64,000 nucleotides of DNA from Bailinhaonella thermotolerans (GCF_003594875.1 NZ_QZEY01000013.1:128863-192862); one strand, 5' to 3'; positions 18,037-28,961 are shown, counted from the first letter of the stretch. Notes: generated by a model from the letters alone, not told the origin. Made by a program: numbers and translations.

Positions 18037-19130
18037 CGGGTACCTCCCGCGGGCTCGTCCAGCGGCGTCCACATGGGCAGGGTCAGTTCGTCGTCCATCG
18101 CCTGGAACGTCACCCGGACCGGCAGGCCGATCCCGACGTCCTCCGGCGCGCAGTCCACGACGTTGCCCACGACGCGCACCCCTTCCGGCAGCGCGACGAC
18201 CGCGACGACGAACGGGGTCTCGCGCCCGGGCACCGGCGGGTGGTGGTGCACGACGTAGCTGTACACCTCGCCGGTCCCGGCCGCCACGGTGTATCCGGTC
18301 GCGGTGGACCGGCAGGCCAGGCACATCGGCCCGGGCGGGTGCCGCAGCGCGCCGCAGTCGCCGCACCGCTGGATCCGCAGCTCACCGGCCGCCACGCCCT
18401 CCCAGAAGAACTCCGTGTCCTGGTTCTTCGCGGGCTTCAGCGGGTACGGCCGCCGCCCGCCGCCTGACCCCGGCCCGGCGGAGCCCTTCGCCGGACCGCC
18501 GCCCTCCGCCTGAGCGGTGGCCCCCGGCGCGGCGGGGCGGGACGCGGCCTCACGCGCGGCGGTCGCGGCGGCCTCGCGGGAGGCCGCGCCGTTGCCGGAC
18601 TCGCCGCGGGTGCGCGGGCGGAACTTCAGCACGCGGAACAGCATCTCGGTCACCGGCTCGCCGTCGGCGTCGTACCAGGTGACGTTCCAGGTCACGAAGT
18701 ACCCCTGGCCGAGCGCGGTCAGCTTGGGCCCGATCATCGAGGTGAGCCGGGTGGCCGGGGTGAGGAGGTCGCCGAGGCGGGCGTACCGGTGGTAGGTCTG
18801 CTCGCAGTTCGTCGCCACCACGCCGGTGTACCCCGCCGCGTTCACCGCCGCCAGCAGGTCGTCCACGGTGGAGCGCGTCGTCTTGCCCCCGCGCGGCCCC
18901 GGCATCGTCCAGACCTGGGCCATCGCGGGCGGCGCGACGATCTCCCCGTGCACGCCGGCGGCGGCGAACACGGGGTCGGTGTAGATCGGGTTGGTGTCCC
19001 CCATCGCGTCCACCCAGTGCCGGATCATCGGCAGGTTCACCGGGTCGGCGGCCGGCTCGCCGCGCACCTCGCCCTCGGCGATCAGCCGCTCGGCGAGCGC
19101 CTCCAGGTCGCCATCCGAAACCGTCGTCAT
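18033..19130 (-). CDS. chsH2: Steroid enoyl-CoA hydratase large subunit, MaoC-like plus DUF35
   Basis: A 365-residue two-domain protein like Rv3542c. An N-terminal hot-dog domain (about 1-165, VNLPMIRHWVDAMGDTNPIY) lacks full catalytic residues. An Ala/Gly-rich linker (about 170-235) follows, longer than in the 311-residue mycobacterial protein. The C-terminal DUF35 domain has a zinc ribbon (CGDCGALRHPPGPMCLAC) and an OB-fold. The DUF35 part binds Ltp2. Start chosen at ATG 19130, which has AAGGAGAGGG immediately before it; an earlier in-frame start at 19169 lacks support. A 118-base gap with a hairpin separates it from fadE29. Confidence 0.92.
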   Translation of the reverse strand: MTTVSDGDLEALAERLIAEGEVRGEPAADPVNLPMIRHWVDAMGDTNPIYTDPVFAAAGVHGEIVAPPAMAQVWTMPGPRGGKTTRSTVDDLLAAVNAAGYTGVVATNCEQTYHRYARLGDLLTPATRLTSMIGPKLTALGQGYFVTWNVTWYDADGEPVTEMLFRVLKFRPRTRGESGNGAASREAAATAAREAASRPAAPGATAQAEGGGPAKGSAGPGSGGGRRPYPLKPAKNQDTEFFWEGVAAGELRIQRCGDCGALRHPPGPMCLACRSTATGYTVAAGTGEVYSYVVHHHPPVPGRETPFVVAVVALPEGVRVVGNVVDCAPEDVGIGLPVRVTFQAMDDELTLPMWTPLDEPAGGTR

Positions 19131-19205
19131 CCCTCTCCTTCGCGAAAGCGCCTCCGCGCCCCTCCCCAAGGTCCCCTCCGGCCGCGCCGCCCCGGGCGTA
19201 CGGCG

Positions 19206-19238
19206 GCCCGCCCGCGTCGCCGTACGGCGTGGGCGGGC
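19206..19238 (-). promoter_or_regulatory. Hairpin inside the steroid operon, fadE29-chsH2 gap
   Basis: GCCCGCCC (19206-19213) pairs with GGGCGGGC (19231-19238), and the loop contains the self-complementary CGCCGTACGGCG. It sits in the only sizeable gap (19131-19248) of an otherwise overlapping operon. It could reduce read-through or protect a 3' end. Function inferred only. Confidence 0.4.
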
Positions 19239-19248
19239 GGCGCGCGGG

Positions 19249-20421
19249 TCAGCGCGGGGGGCGGGGGAGCTGGAGGCCCAGCATGGTGATCAGCTCGCGT
19301 TGCACCTCGTTGACGCCGCCGCCGAAGGTGAGCACGATCGCGCCCTTCACCCCGTGGTCGAGGCGGTCGATGAACTCGGCGGTCTCCGGGTCGGACGGGT
19401 CGCCGTACCGCGCGAGCACGTCGCCGACCACGCGGCCGACGTCCTGCATGCGCTCCGAGCCGTAGATCTTGGTGGCGGACGCGTCGGGGGCGCCCAGCCA
19501 GCCCAGGTCCATGTTGGCCGCGACCTGCCAGTTCAGCAGCTCGTTGACGCGCAGGTAGGCGTAGACCCGCCCGATGGCCCGCCGTACGGCCGGCTCCTCG
19601 ATGAGCGGGCGGCCGTCGCGGCCGGGCTTGGCCGCGGCCCAGCGGACGAAGCGGTCGTAGGTGTGGCCGATGTTGCCGGCGGGGCCGAGCGTGACCCGCT
19701 CGTGGTTGAGCTGGTTGACGATCAGGTCCCAGCCCTTGTTCTCCTCGCCGACCAGCATGTCCGCGGGCACGCGCACGTCGGAGTAGTAGGTCGCGTTGGT
19801 GTGGTGGCGGCCGTCCATGGTCACGATGGGGGTCCAGGAGAAGCCCGGGTCCTTCGTGCTCACGATGAGCATGGAGATGCCCTTGTGCTTCTTGGCCGCC
19901 GGGTCGGTGCGCGCGGCGAGCCAGATGTGGTCGGCGTAGTGCGCGCCCGAGGTGAACGTCTTCTGGCCGTTGACGACGTAGTGGTCGCCGTCGCGGACCG
20001 CCGTGGTGCGCAGCGAGGCCAGGTCGGTGCCCGCGTCGGGCTCGCTGTAGCCGATCGCGAAGTGGCACTCGCCGGCCAGGATGCGCGGCAGGAAGTACTC
20101 CTTCTGCGCCGCCGTGCCGTACTGCATGAGCGTGGGGCCGACCGTGTTGAGCGTGATGATCGGGTACGGCACCTCGGCCCGGGCGATCTCGTTGGCGAAG
20201 ATCTGCTGCTCCAGGGGGCCGTAGCCGCGCCCGCCGTACTCCTTGGGCCAGGCGATGCCGAGCATGCCGTCGCGGCCGAGGCGTCTGCAGTGCGCCATGT
20301 AGTGGTCGCCGAACGGGTCCTTGGCGATCTTCTTGCGGTCCTCGTCGGACAGGCAGGTCGTGAAGTACTCCCGCAGCTCGGCGCGGAGCTTCTTCTGCTC
20401 GTCGGTCAGGTCGATGAACAT
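19249..20421 (-). CDS. fadE29: Steroid acyl-CoA dehydrogenase subunit ChsE2 (FadE29 type)
   Basis: A 390-residue FAD acyl-CoA dehydrogenase (FadE29, Rv3543c, is 387). With FadE28 it forms the alpha2beta2 ChsE1-ChsE2 enzyme that dehydrogenates the 3-carbon side chain of 3-oxo-pregnene-20-carboxyl-CoA. Visible are FAIGYSEPDAGTDLASLRT and VVNGQKTFTSGAHYADHIWLAARTD in the middle domain, and GAIVLTFGGGVNEVQRELI at the C-terminal FAD site. ATG at 20421 overlaps the fadE28 stop by one base (TGATG). Confidence 0.93.
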   Translation of the reverse strand: MFIDLTDEQKKLRAELREYFTTCLSDEDRKKIAKDPFGDHYMAHCRRLGRDGMLGIAWPKEYGGRGYGPLEQQIFANEIARAEVPYPIITLNTVGPTLMQYGTAAQKEYFLPRILAGECHFAIGYSEPDAGTDLASLRTTAVRDGDHYVVNGQKTFTSGAHYADHIWLAARTDPAAKKHKGISMLIVSTKDPGFSWTPIVTMDGRHHTNATYYSDVRVPADMLVGEENKGWDLIVNQLNHERVTLGPAGNIGHTYDRFVRWAAAKPGRDGRPLIEEPAVRRAIGRVYAYLRVNELLNWQVAANMDLGWLGAPDASATKIYGSERMQDVGRVVGDVLARYGDPSDPETAEFIDRLDHGVKGAIVLTFGGGVNEVQRELITMLGLQLPRPPR

Positions 20422-21482
20422 CAGGCGAGGGCTCCGATCATGTCGAGCTGGGCCTCGGCGCCGCCGAGCAGGTGGGCGCAGTGCTTGCCGAGGGCGAAGT
20501 ACCGGTGCAGCGGGTAGGTGACGTCCAGGCCCATGCCGCCGTGCAGGTGCTGGCAGGTGTAGAGCGCCTTGAGCGCCGGGTCGCACACGTTGTAGGCGGC
20601 GATCGCGAGCACCTCGCCCGCGTCCTCGTACCCCTCGGCCAGCCGCCACGCGCCCGCCCACATCGCCACGTCGAGCGCGCGCTTGGCGATGTAGACGTCG
20701 CCGATCTGCATGGTCACGGCCTGGAACTCGGCCAGCGCCCGCCCGAACTGCCGCCGGGACCGGGTGTACTCGGTGGTCAGCCTGAGCGCGCCGTCGAGCA
20801 CGCCGGAGGCGGTGGCGGTGATCGCGGCGTAGGAGACGGCCCGCAACGCCGGCCCCGCGCCCTCGCCCAGGCGGGCCCCGGCGGGCACGCGCACGCCGTT
20901 CAGGTCGAAGGCGGACATGGGCTCGCCGGTGGCGGCCGGGTGCGGGTTCAGGTCCACTCGCCCGGGTTCGACCAGGAACACCCCCCGCCGGGTCGGCACG
21001 AGGATCGCCTCGGCCTGCTCGGCGTACGACGCGAACGCCTTGCGCCCGGTCAGCCGGAAGCCGTCGCCGTCGGGCTCGGCGTCCGCCGTCACCCCGTCGC
21101 CGCCCGGCTCCCGCATGGCCACGCTCAGCACCAGTTCGCCGGTCCCCAGCCCGGCCAGCCGCTCGCGCTGCGCCGCCGTGCCGTACCGGCCGATGACCAG
21201 CGCGGCCACCAGGGTCGGCAGCGCGGGCACCGGGGCGACGTGCGCGCCCACCTCGCGCAGCACCACGGCCATCTCGACCGGCCCCAGCCCGGCGCCGCCC
21301 ACGTCCTCGGGGGCCACCGCGCCGAGCAGCCCGGCCCGCGCCATCGCCGTCCAGGTCTGGGCGTCGTACGGCGCGCCGCCGCGCTCGTGGGCCTCCAGGC
21401 GGTCGGTCGCCGCCTCCTTGGCGAGCAGGCCGGCGGCGAGCGTCCTGAGCTCCTCCGCGGTCTCGTCGAGGTTGAAATCCAC
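20421..21482 (-). CDS. fadE28: Steroid acyl-CoA dehydrogenase subunit ChsE1 (FadE28 type)
   Basis: A 353-residue acyl-CoA dehydrogenase half (FadE28, Rv3544c, is about 340). It partners FadE29 in a heterotetramer with fewer FAD sites than ordinary enzymes. Typical sequence includes GLLGAVAPEDVGGAGLGPVEMAVVLREVG and, near the C-terminus, LYTCQHLHGGMGLDVTYPLH. GTG at 21482 follows the fadD17 stop with no gap. Confidence 0.92.
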   Translation of the reverse strand: MDFNLDETAEELRTLAAGLLAKEAATDRLEAHERGGAPYDAQTWTAMARAGLLGAVAPEDVGGAGLGPVEMAVVLREVGAHVAPVPALPTLVAALVIGRYGTAAQRERLAGLGTGELVLSVAMREPGGDGVTADAEPDGDGFRLTGRKAFASYAEQAEAILVPTRRGVFLVEPGRVDLNPHPAATGEPMSAFDLNGVRVPAGARLGEGAGPALRAVSYAAITATASGVLDGALRLTTEYTRSRRQFGRALAEFQAVTMQIGDVYIAKRALDVAMWAGAWRLAEGYEDAGEVLAIAAYNVCDPALKALYTCQHLHGGMGLDVTYPLHRYFALGKHCAHLLGGAEAQLDMIGALA

Positions 21483-21483
21483 G

Positions 21484-23193
21484 TCAGCTCCCGCTCTCTA
21501 GGAAATGTGCCCGGCCGTGCGCCGCGAACTCGCTCGCGATGGCCGCGCGGTCGTCGTCGTCCATCCGGCGGTAGGCCAGGTCGCGGCCGGGCCGCCACCA
21601 GACCGGGTCGGCGCAGGTCCACCCCTCGGCGGCCAGGGCGCGCTTGATCACCTTGTGGGAGGCGGTCTGCGGCAGGTCCCCGGCGATCCGGACATACCGG
21701 GGTACGGCCTTGGGCCCGAGGTCCGGGCGGGCGGCCAGGAACGCGGCGAGGTCCGCGGGGAACGCCTCGGGGTCCACGGTCCCGGCGAGCACCAGCGCGG
21801 CCATCACCTGGTCCCCGGCCGCGGCGTCGGGCACCGGGTAGACGGCGGCCTCGACCACGCCGGGGCACTCGCGGATCACGGCCTCGACGGGTGCGGCGGC
21901 CAGGTTCTCGCCGTCCACGCGGAGGCGGTCGGTGCCGCGACCGGCGAAGAACACGTATCCCGACTTATCGGCATAGGCGTAGTCGCCGCTCCAGTACCAG
22001 CCGTCCCGGACGCGCTCGGCGTCGGCCTCGGGGTCGTTGTAGTACCCGTCGAACAGGCCCAGGCCCGAGGTGTTCACCAGCTCGCCGACCGCCTCGCCCG
22101 CGTTGGCCAGCCGGCCGTGCTCGTCGTACTCGGCCGGCGGGCAGTCGCGGCCGGTGGCCGGGTCGAGGACGCGCACGCCTTCCGGGAGCCGGCCGAGGCT
22201 GCCGGGCGGGCCAGCGGGGTCGGGCGGGATCGCGATGGCGGTCTCGCTGGAGCCGAAGGCGTCGATCACGTGGCAGCCGAAGCGCTCCCCGAAGCGGCGG
22301 GTGGCGGCGGCGCTCCCCTCGTTCCCGAAGGCGATCTTGAGCGGGTTGTCGCGGTCGTCGTCGCGCTCGGGCGTCGCGAGGACGTACGACAGGGCCTTGC
22401 CGACGTAGTGGAGGTATGTGCAGCCGTACGCGCGCGCGTCGGGGATCAGGCCCGAGGCGGAGAACCTGCGGCGGAGCACGACGCTCGCGCCGCTGACGAC
22501 CGCCGGGGCGTACGCGGCCATGATCGCGCCGGAGTGGAAGAGCGGCATCGAGCAGTAGACGACGTCGTCCGGGGCGAGGACGCGCGCCAGCGAGGCCCCG
22601 GGCACGACGATCTTCCGCTGGGTGACCTTGACCGCCCGGGGGCGCCCCGACGTCCCCGAGGTGAAGATCAGCATCACGAGGGTGCCGGGCTCGACGGCCG
22701 GGTCCGGCGGCGCGGGCGCGAGCCGGGCGGCCTCGGCGGCCACCTCTCCCGCGTCCAGCGCCGGGATCCCGGTCTCCGCGCTGACGGCGGCGGTGGCGAC
22801 CGCGTGGGCGGGCTCGCCGACGAGCACGTCCACGTCGGTGGCGGCGGCGTCCCTGGCCAGTTCGGCGGCGGTGCGCGTGGTGTTGAGCCCGACGATCACG
22901 TGCCCGGCCAGCGCCGCGCCGCCGAGCAGGAACAGCAGCTCGGGCACGTTGTCGAGGAGCACCCCGACGTGCAGCGCCCGTCGCCCGGGACCGGCCCGGC
23001 GTACGGCCGCCGCCCGCAGGTCGAGCCAGGCGGCGCGGCGGCCGCACTCGGCGACGTACTCCCGCCAGGTCCAGCGACGGTCCTCGAAGGCCAGGCAGGG
23101 ACGGTCGTCCTCGGCCCGCGCCCAGATCAGCCCGGCCAGCGTGCCCGGATCGGGGGCGGGTCCGACCTGCGCTTCACCACCGGACGCGGTCAT
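21484..23193 (-). CDS. fadD17: Acyl-CoA synthetase, FadD17-like steroid side-chain CoA ligase
   Basis: An ANL-superfamily ligase of 569 residues. It has the P-loop-like IFTSGTSGRPRAVKVTQ (about 181-197), SGDYAYADKSGYVFFAGRGTDRLRVDGENLAA (adenylate and hinge motifs) and a C-terminal QTASHKVIKRAL with the catalytic lysine. The segment LHVGVLLDNVPELLFLLGG followed by VGLNTTRTAAELARD resembles FadD17. As first gene of the operon it probably activates a C24 or C26 steroid acid. Start chosen at ATG 23193 (MTASGG). A KstR-like box lies 39 bases upstream at 23232-23245. FadD19-type specificity is an alternative. Confidence 0.85.
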   Translation of the reverse strand: MTASGGEAQVGPAPDPGTLAGLIWARAEDDRPCLAFEDRRWTWREYVAECGRRAAWLDLRAAAVRRAGPGRRALHVGVLLDNVPELLFLLGGAALAGHVIVGLNTTRTAAELARDAAATDVDVLVGEPAHAVATAAVSAETGIPALDAGEVAAEAARLAPAPPDPAVEPGTLVMLIFTSGTSGRPRAVKVTQRKIVVPGASLARVLAPDDVVYCSMPLFHSGAIMAAYAPAVVSGASVVLRRRFSASGLIPDARAYGCTYLHYVGKALSYVLATPERDDDRDNPLKIAFGNEGSAAATRRFGERFGCHVIDAFGSSETAIAIPPDPAGPPGSLGRLPEGVRVLDPATGRDCPPAEYDEHGRLANAGEAVGELVNTSGLGLFDGYYNDPEADAERVRDGWYWSGDYAYADKSGYVFFAGRGTDRLRVDGENLAAAPVEAVIRECPGVVEAAVYPVPDAAAGDQVMAALVLAGTVDPEAFPADLAAFLAARPDLGPKAVPRYVRIAGDLPQTASHKVIKRALAAEGWTCADPVWWRPGRDLAYRRMDDDDRAAIASEFAAHGRAHFLESGS

Positions 23194-23231
23194 CGCGGCT
23201 CCTCGTGTACGGGTCGGCCCGATCCGCAAAC

Positions 23232-23245
23232 TAGAACAGATTCTA
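23232..23245. promoter_or_regulatory. KstR-like operator, fadD17 operon
   Basis: TAGAACAGATTCTA matches seven of the eight fixed positions of the KstR consensus TnnAACnnGTTnnA and is a near-perfect palindrome. It lies 39 bases upstream of the fadD17 start. A second isolated half-site, TAGAAC, occurs at 23282-23287. Repression relieved by steroid-CoA is expected from the family. Confidence 0.75.
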
Positions 23246-23363
23246 TTCCGTGTCCAGGGATCACGCGGGACGAAGACGATCTAGAACGGCGCTCCACTCG
23301 AAGCCGTGCACACGCAGGCAGGTTAGTGACCGGTGAGTAACAGGGCGCGAAGGCGGCAGATCA

Positions 23364-23377
23364 GATAACGTGTTCTC
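23364..23377. promoter_or_regulatory. KstR-like operator before kstR (autoregulation)
   Basis: GATAACGTGTTCTC keeps the AACnnGTT core of the KstR consensus but not the outer T/A. It is followed by a second GTTCTCATAC, giving a short direct repeat at about 23372-23392. It lies 73 bases before the kstR start, fitting negative autoregulation. Confidence 0.6.
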
Positions 23378-23449
23378 ATACCGTTCTCATACGGGCCCGC
23401 CGCCCGCGACCCGGGCGAGGCGGGGCACGACCTCGAGGGGGCACCGCAC

Positions 23450-24049
23450 GTGAACACCGACGCGACCACGGTCGCCCCTGCCGGCGCGCGGTCGCGCAGC
23501 CAGCACCAGCGGCGCAAGCGCATCGTCCAGGCCGCCGCGGCGCTCGCCTCACGGGGCGGGGTCGAGGCCATGCAGATGCGCACGGTCGCCGAGCGCGCGG
23601 GCGTCGCCCTCGGCACTCTCTACCGCTACTTCCCGTCGAAGATGGACCTGGTCGTGGCGGTGGTCGGCGAGGAGATCGACCTGCTGGAGGGCAGCATCGA
23701 GCGCCGCCCCCCGCGCGCCGCCACCCCGGCCGGCCGCGCCGTGGACGTCCTCATGCGCGCCACCCGCGGCCTCATGCGCGAGCCCGAGCTGGCCGACGCC
23801 CTGATCCGCTCCCTCATCATGGCCGAGGTCGAGACCCCCTTCGGCGACCGGATGGCCACCCTCCTCCTCCGCGTCAGCACCGCGGGCCTCTCCCCCGAGG
23901 ACGCCACCGAGGAGCAGTACGACGTGGTCGCCAGCCTCGCCAGCGTCTGGGTCCACGAACTCCTGGAGATGCTCCGCGGCCGCCGCACCCTCGACCAGAT
24001 CCAGCGCCGCATCGAAACCGCCGCCGACAAGCTCCTCGCCGCCTTCTGA
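23450..24049 (+). CDS. kstR: TetR-family repressor of steroid catabolism, KstR
   Basis: A 199-residue TetR regulator, the same length as Mycobacterium tuberculosis KstR (Rv3574). The HTH is MQMRTVAERAGVALGTLYRYFPSKMDL (residues about 41-67), nearly the KstR recognition helix. It is preceded by QHQRRKRIVQAAAALASRGGVEA. The C-terminal ligand domain includes SVWVHELLEMLRGR. KstR senses CoA thioesters of cholesterol metabolites. Here it is divergent from the fadD17-ltp2 operon and upstream of fadA5, and boxes of its class flank both, so local control is strongly suggested. GTG start at 23450. Confidence 0.92.
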   Translation: MNTDATTVAPAGARSRSQHQRRKRIVQAAAALASRGGVEAMQMRTVAERAGVALGTLYRYFPSKMDLVVAVVGEEIDLLEGSIERRPPRAATPAGRAVDVLMRATRGLMREPELADALIRSLIMAEVETPFGDRMATLLLRVSTAGLSPEDATEEQYDVVASLASVWVHELLEMLRGRRTLDQIQRRIETAADKLLAAF

Positions 24050-24070
24050 CCCCGGCACCCGGCCCATGCC

Positions 24071-24153
24071 GTGATCTCGCGATCCCGCGCCGCCGCCGGC
24101 ACCACCCCGAGCCACGGCGACCACACCCCGCCCTCGCGGAGTCGCGAGATCAC
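24071..24153. repeat. Palindromic intergenic element, copy A
   Basis: GTGATCTCGCGA (24071-24082) is inverted exactly as TCGCGAGATCAC (24142-24153). The arms extend imperfectly to 18 bases (24071-24088 and 24136-24153). The spacer is GC-rich and the right arm is followed by GAGGCGGGAGGAGG. It lies 22 bases after the kstR stop and shares its arm sequence with copies at 29331, 34855 and 46961. Confidence 0.8.
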
Positions 24154-24202
24154 GAGGCGGGAGGAGGAGCCGGGCCGGGCGGGACGGCCTTCCGCTGGAA
24201 AG

Positions 24203-24216
24203 TAGAACGGGTTACA
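24203..24216. promoter_or_regulatory. KstR-like operator and promoter of fadA5
   Basis: TAGAACGGGTTACA is an exact match to TnnAACnnGTTnnA. It overlaps a -10-like TACAGT (24213-24218). It lies 38 bases before the chosen fadA5 start, so binding would block RNA polymerase. Confidence 0.85.
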
Positions 24217-24227
24217 GTCTCGGCTGA

Positions 24228-26449
<2,222 letters not shown>

Positions 26450-26521
26450 GCCGCGCGGACGCCATCGGCGGTCACGAGGGGATCGGGGCGCAGTTTCGCG
26501 CCGGCGCCTCGACCGACCGGC

Positions 26522-26535
26522 TGAAACGTGTTCTA
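26522..26535. promoter_or_regulatory. KstR-like operator of the P450 gene
   Basis: TGAAACGTGTTCTA is an exact match to TnnAACnnGTTnnA, 76 bases upstream of the P450 start and 72 bases after the MBL stop. It implies a separate promoter for the P450 gene. Confidence 0.85.
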
Positions 26536-26610
26536 CTCAAAGTGCCCGGCAGTCCCGGCCGGGCGCTCCCGGGCGCGGGGAGCACGCCGGACACCTCCCG
26601 AGGAACCGCC

Positions 26611-27807
26611 GTGAACCTGGTCGATCCCGACGTGTACGCCCGCGACGGCGCCCCGCACGAGTGGTTCGCGCGGTTGCGCCGTGAGGACCCCGTGCACCGG
26701 CACGAGGGCGACCCCGAGCGGGGCTGGCCGCCGTTCTGGGCCGTGACCAGGTACGACGACGTCGTCCACGTCTCGCGGCACTCCGAGCTGTTCTCGTCGC
26801 ACCGGCGGCTGGCGCTGTTCCCCGAGCTGCCGTCCGAGCAGATCGAGATGCAGCGCCTGATGATGCTCAACCAGGACCCTCCCGAGCACACGCGGAGGCG
26901 GGCCCTGGTCAACCGGGGCTTCACGCCGCGCACGATCGGCCGGCTCGAACAGCACGTCCGGGAGATCTGCCACGACCTCGTGGACCAGGTGCGGGAGCGG
27001 GGCGAGGCGGACTTCGTCCGGGACATCGCCGCGCCGCTCCCGCTCTACGTCATCTGCGAGCTGATCGGCGCCCCGGTGAGCGACCGCGACCTCCTCTTCG
27101 ACCTGTCCAACTGCCTGATCGGCGGCGACGACCCCGAGTACCAGCCCACCCCCGACCAGGGCAGGGACGCCGCCCTCGCGATCCACGCGTACGCCGACGC
27201 CCTCGCCGCCGAGCGCCGCGCCCGGCCCCGCGACGACCTGGTCACCCGGCTGCTCCAGCCGGACGAGAACGGCGACGTGCTCTCCCGGGACGAGTTCGAC
27301 CTGTTCTTCCTGCTGTTGATCGTCGCGGGGAACGAGACGACCAGGAACGCCGCGTCCGGGGGCATGCTCGCGTTCTTCGACCACCCGGCGCAGTGGGAGC
27401 GGCTGCTGGCCGACCGTTCCCTGCTGCCCGGCGCCGCCGACGAGATCGTGCGCTGGGTCACCCCGGTCAACCTCTTCCGCCGTACGGCCACGCGTGACAC
27501 GGTCCTGCGCGACGTCAAGATCGCCGAGAACGACAAGGTCGTGGTCTTCTACGCCTCCGCCAACCGGGACGAGGCGGTGTTCCGCGACCCGGGCGCCTTC
27601 GACATCGGCCGCGACCCCAACCCCCAGATCGGCTTCGGCGGCGGCGGGGCCCACTTCTGCCTCGGCAACCACCTGGCCAAGCTCGAACTCCGCGTCCTCT
27701 TCGAGGTCATCGCCGAGAAGCTCCCCGGCATCCGCCAGACCGGCCCCGCCCGCCGCCTGCGCTCCAACTTCATCAACGGCCTCAAGGAACTCCCCGTCGC
27801 CTTCTGA
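26611..27807 (+). CDS. cyp125: Cytochrome P450, CYP125-like steroid C26/27 hydroxylase
   Basis: A 398-residue bacterial class I P450. It has an N-terminal VDPDVYARDGAPHEWFARLR, typical of the CYP125/CYP142 group, and GGxPPFWAVTRYDDV-like contacts. I-helix AGNETTRN lies near 240-247, ExxR in DEIVRW near 277, and the heme loop FGGGGAHFCLGNHLA has Cys near 350. It would oxidise the terminal methyl of the sterol side chain, the entry step of catabolism. Start GTG 26611 is preceded by GAGGA. Electron donors could be the FdxD-like ferredoxin at 36147. CYP142 or CYP124 function cannot be excluded, hence moderate certainty on the symbol. Confidence 0.87.
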   Translation: MNLVDPDVYARDGAPHEWFARLRREDPVHRHEGDPERGWPPFWAVTRYDDVVHVSRHSELFSSHRRLALFPELPSEQIEMQRLMMLNQDPPEHTRRRALVNRGFTPRTIGRLEQHVREICHDLVDQVRERGEADFVRDIAAPLPLYVICELIGAPVSDRDLLFDLSNCLIGGDDPEYQPTPDQGRDAALAIHAYADALAAERRARPRDDLVTRLLQPDENGDVLSRDEFDLFFLLLIVAGNETTRNAASGGMLAFFDHPAQWERLLADRSLLPGAADEIVRWVTPVNLFRRTATRDTVLRDVKIAENDKVVVFYASANRDEAVFRDPGAFDIGRDPNPQIGFGGGGAHFCLGNHLAKLELRVLFEVIAEKLPGIRQTGPARRLRSNFINGLKELPVAF

Positions 27808-27825
27808 CCCCCGTCCGGCCCCCGG

Positions 27826-27881
27826 GTACGGCGGGCCCCCTCGCGCTCCGGGGCCCGCGGCGGGCGCCCGGCCCGCCGTAC
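27826..27881 (+). terminator. GC-rich inverted repeat downstream of cyp125
   Basis: GTACGGCGGGCC (27826-27837) pairs exactly with GGCCCGCCGTAC (27870-27881), with further GC pairing between. It begins 19 bases after the P450 stop in the 214-base spacer before the convergent sigma factor gene, and has no T-tract. The remaining spacer to 28021 holds no recognised feature. Confidence 0.55.
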
Positions 27882-28021
27882 AAGCCGAACCGGGACCGCG
27901 GCGCCTCCCCCGCCCGCCGTACCCGCCGCGCTGGGACCACCATCGCCTCCCCCACCCGCCGTACTCACGTCACCAGGGGGCGGCCGATATCACCCGCTCC
28001 TGCCTCGGAGGGTCAGGTGGT

Positions 28022-28891
28022 TCAGCGGGGTGGGAGGGACAGGTTCAGGGCGGCCAGGTCGTCGGGCGCGGTGATGACGGCGATCTCGGTGACGCGGGAG
28101 CCGGTGATCTCCAGGCGGAGGGCCAGGAGGAGGCGGCCGTGGGGGGCCAGGAGGAGGCCGGGAGCGCCGTCGATGAGGGCGGGGTGGGCGTAGCGGGCGC
28201 GGTGGCGGTTGCCGACGGTCTCGCGGGCCACGGCCTCGGCGCCCCGGAGCTCGGCGCGGAGGGCGGGGCCCCGGCGGCGGACCACGTCGGGCGAGAGGAC
28301 CGCCAGGAGGGCGTCCAGGTCGCCCTCGCGGGACGCCGCGAGGAACGCCTCCACCACCCGGTACTGGCGGGCCAGCTCGGGAGCGGGTACGGCGGGGGCC
28401 CCGTGGAGCCGCGCCCGGGCCCGGCTGGCGAGCTTCTTGGCCGTGGCCGGGGTGCGGCCGACGATCTCGGCGATCTCGGCGAAGGGGACCGCGAACATGT
28501 CGTGGAGGACGTAGGCGACCCGCTCGTCGGGGCCGAGGGTCCCGAGGACGACCAGGAGCGCGGCCCCCACGGAGTCGGCGAGCTCGGCCTCGGCCTCCGG
28601 GTCCGACCCGATCCGGGGCCCCTCGGGCAGGTCCAGCTCGGCCAGATCCACCGGGGACTCGGGCCGCCGGCCCCGGGCGCGCAGCATGTCGAGGCAGATC
28701 CGGCCGACGATCGTGGTGAGCCACGCCTCCACGTTGGCCACCTCGCGGGCGCCGGCCCGATCGGCCCGCAGCCAGGCCTCCTGCACCGCGTCATCGGCCT
28801 CGTCGAGCGAGCCGAGCATCCGGTAGGCCACCGCCCGCAACCGCCCGCGCTCCCCGCTGAACCGCTCGGCCAGCCGATCCCGCTCGTCCAT
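28022..28891 (-). CDS. ECF41-group sigma factor (SigJ-like) with SnoaL-like C-terminal domain
   Basis: A 289-residue extracytoplasmic-function sigma factor. Region 2 (about 10-75) includes VAYRMLGSLDEADDAVQEAWLRA. Region 4 (about 110-165) includes LGPDERVAYVLHDMFAVPF and EIVGRTPATAKKLASRARARL. The C-terminal SnoaL-like domain (about 175-289, ASREGDLDALLAVLSPDVV) is the hallmark of ECF41, where it replaces a separate anti-sigma factor and modulates activity. ATG start at 28891. ECF41 genes normally control one neighbouring gene; here the divergent 28962 gene is the obvious candidate. Confidence 0.9.
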   Translation of the reverse strand: MDERDRLAERFSGERGRLRAVAYRMLGSLDEADDAVQEAWLRADRAGAREVANVEAWLTTIVGRICLDMLRARGRRPESPVDLAELDLPEGPRIGSDPEAEAELADSVGAALLVVLGTLGPDERVAYVLHDMFAVPFAEIAEIVGRTPATAKKLASRARARLHGAPAVPAPELARQYRVVEAFLAASREGDLDALLAVLSPDVVRRRGPALRAELRGAEAVARETVGNRHRARYAHPALIDGAPGLLLAPHGRLLLALRLEITGSRVTEIAVITAPDDLAALNLSLPPR

Positions 28892-28892
28892 C

Positions 28893-28919
28893 GGTCACCT
28901 TCCGCCCGTACGTGTCGTC
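28893..28919 (+). promoter_or_regulatory. Possible ECF41 promoter
   Basis: GGTCACC (28893-28899), 16 bases, CGTC (28916-28919) resembles the ECF41 promoter as I recall it (TGTCACA-N16-CGTC), oriented toward the divergent gene at 28962. The first and last bases of the -35 heptamer differ from consensus. The start codon of the sigma gene is adjacent. Confidence 0.45.
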
Positions 28920-28961
28920 GTAGAGGTGAGGACCCATCCGACACGAGGCGAGGAGACGCGC

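Noticed and set aside
23282-23295. Second full KstR box upstream of fadD17
   Set aside because: Only the TAGAAC half is present; no GTT half at the correct spacing.
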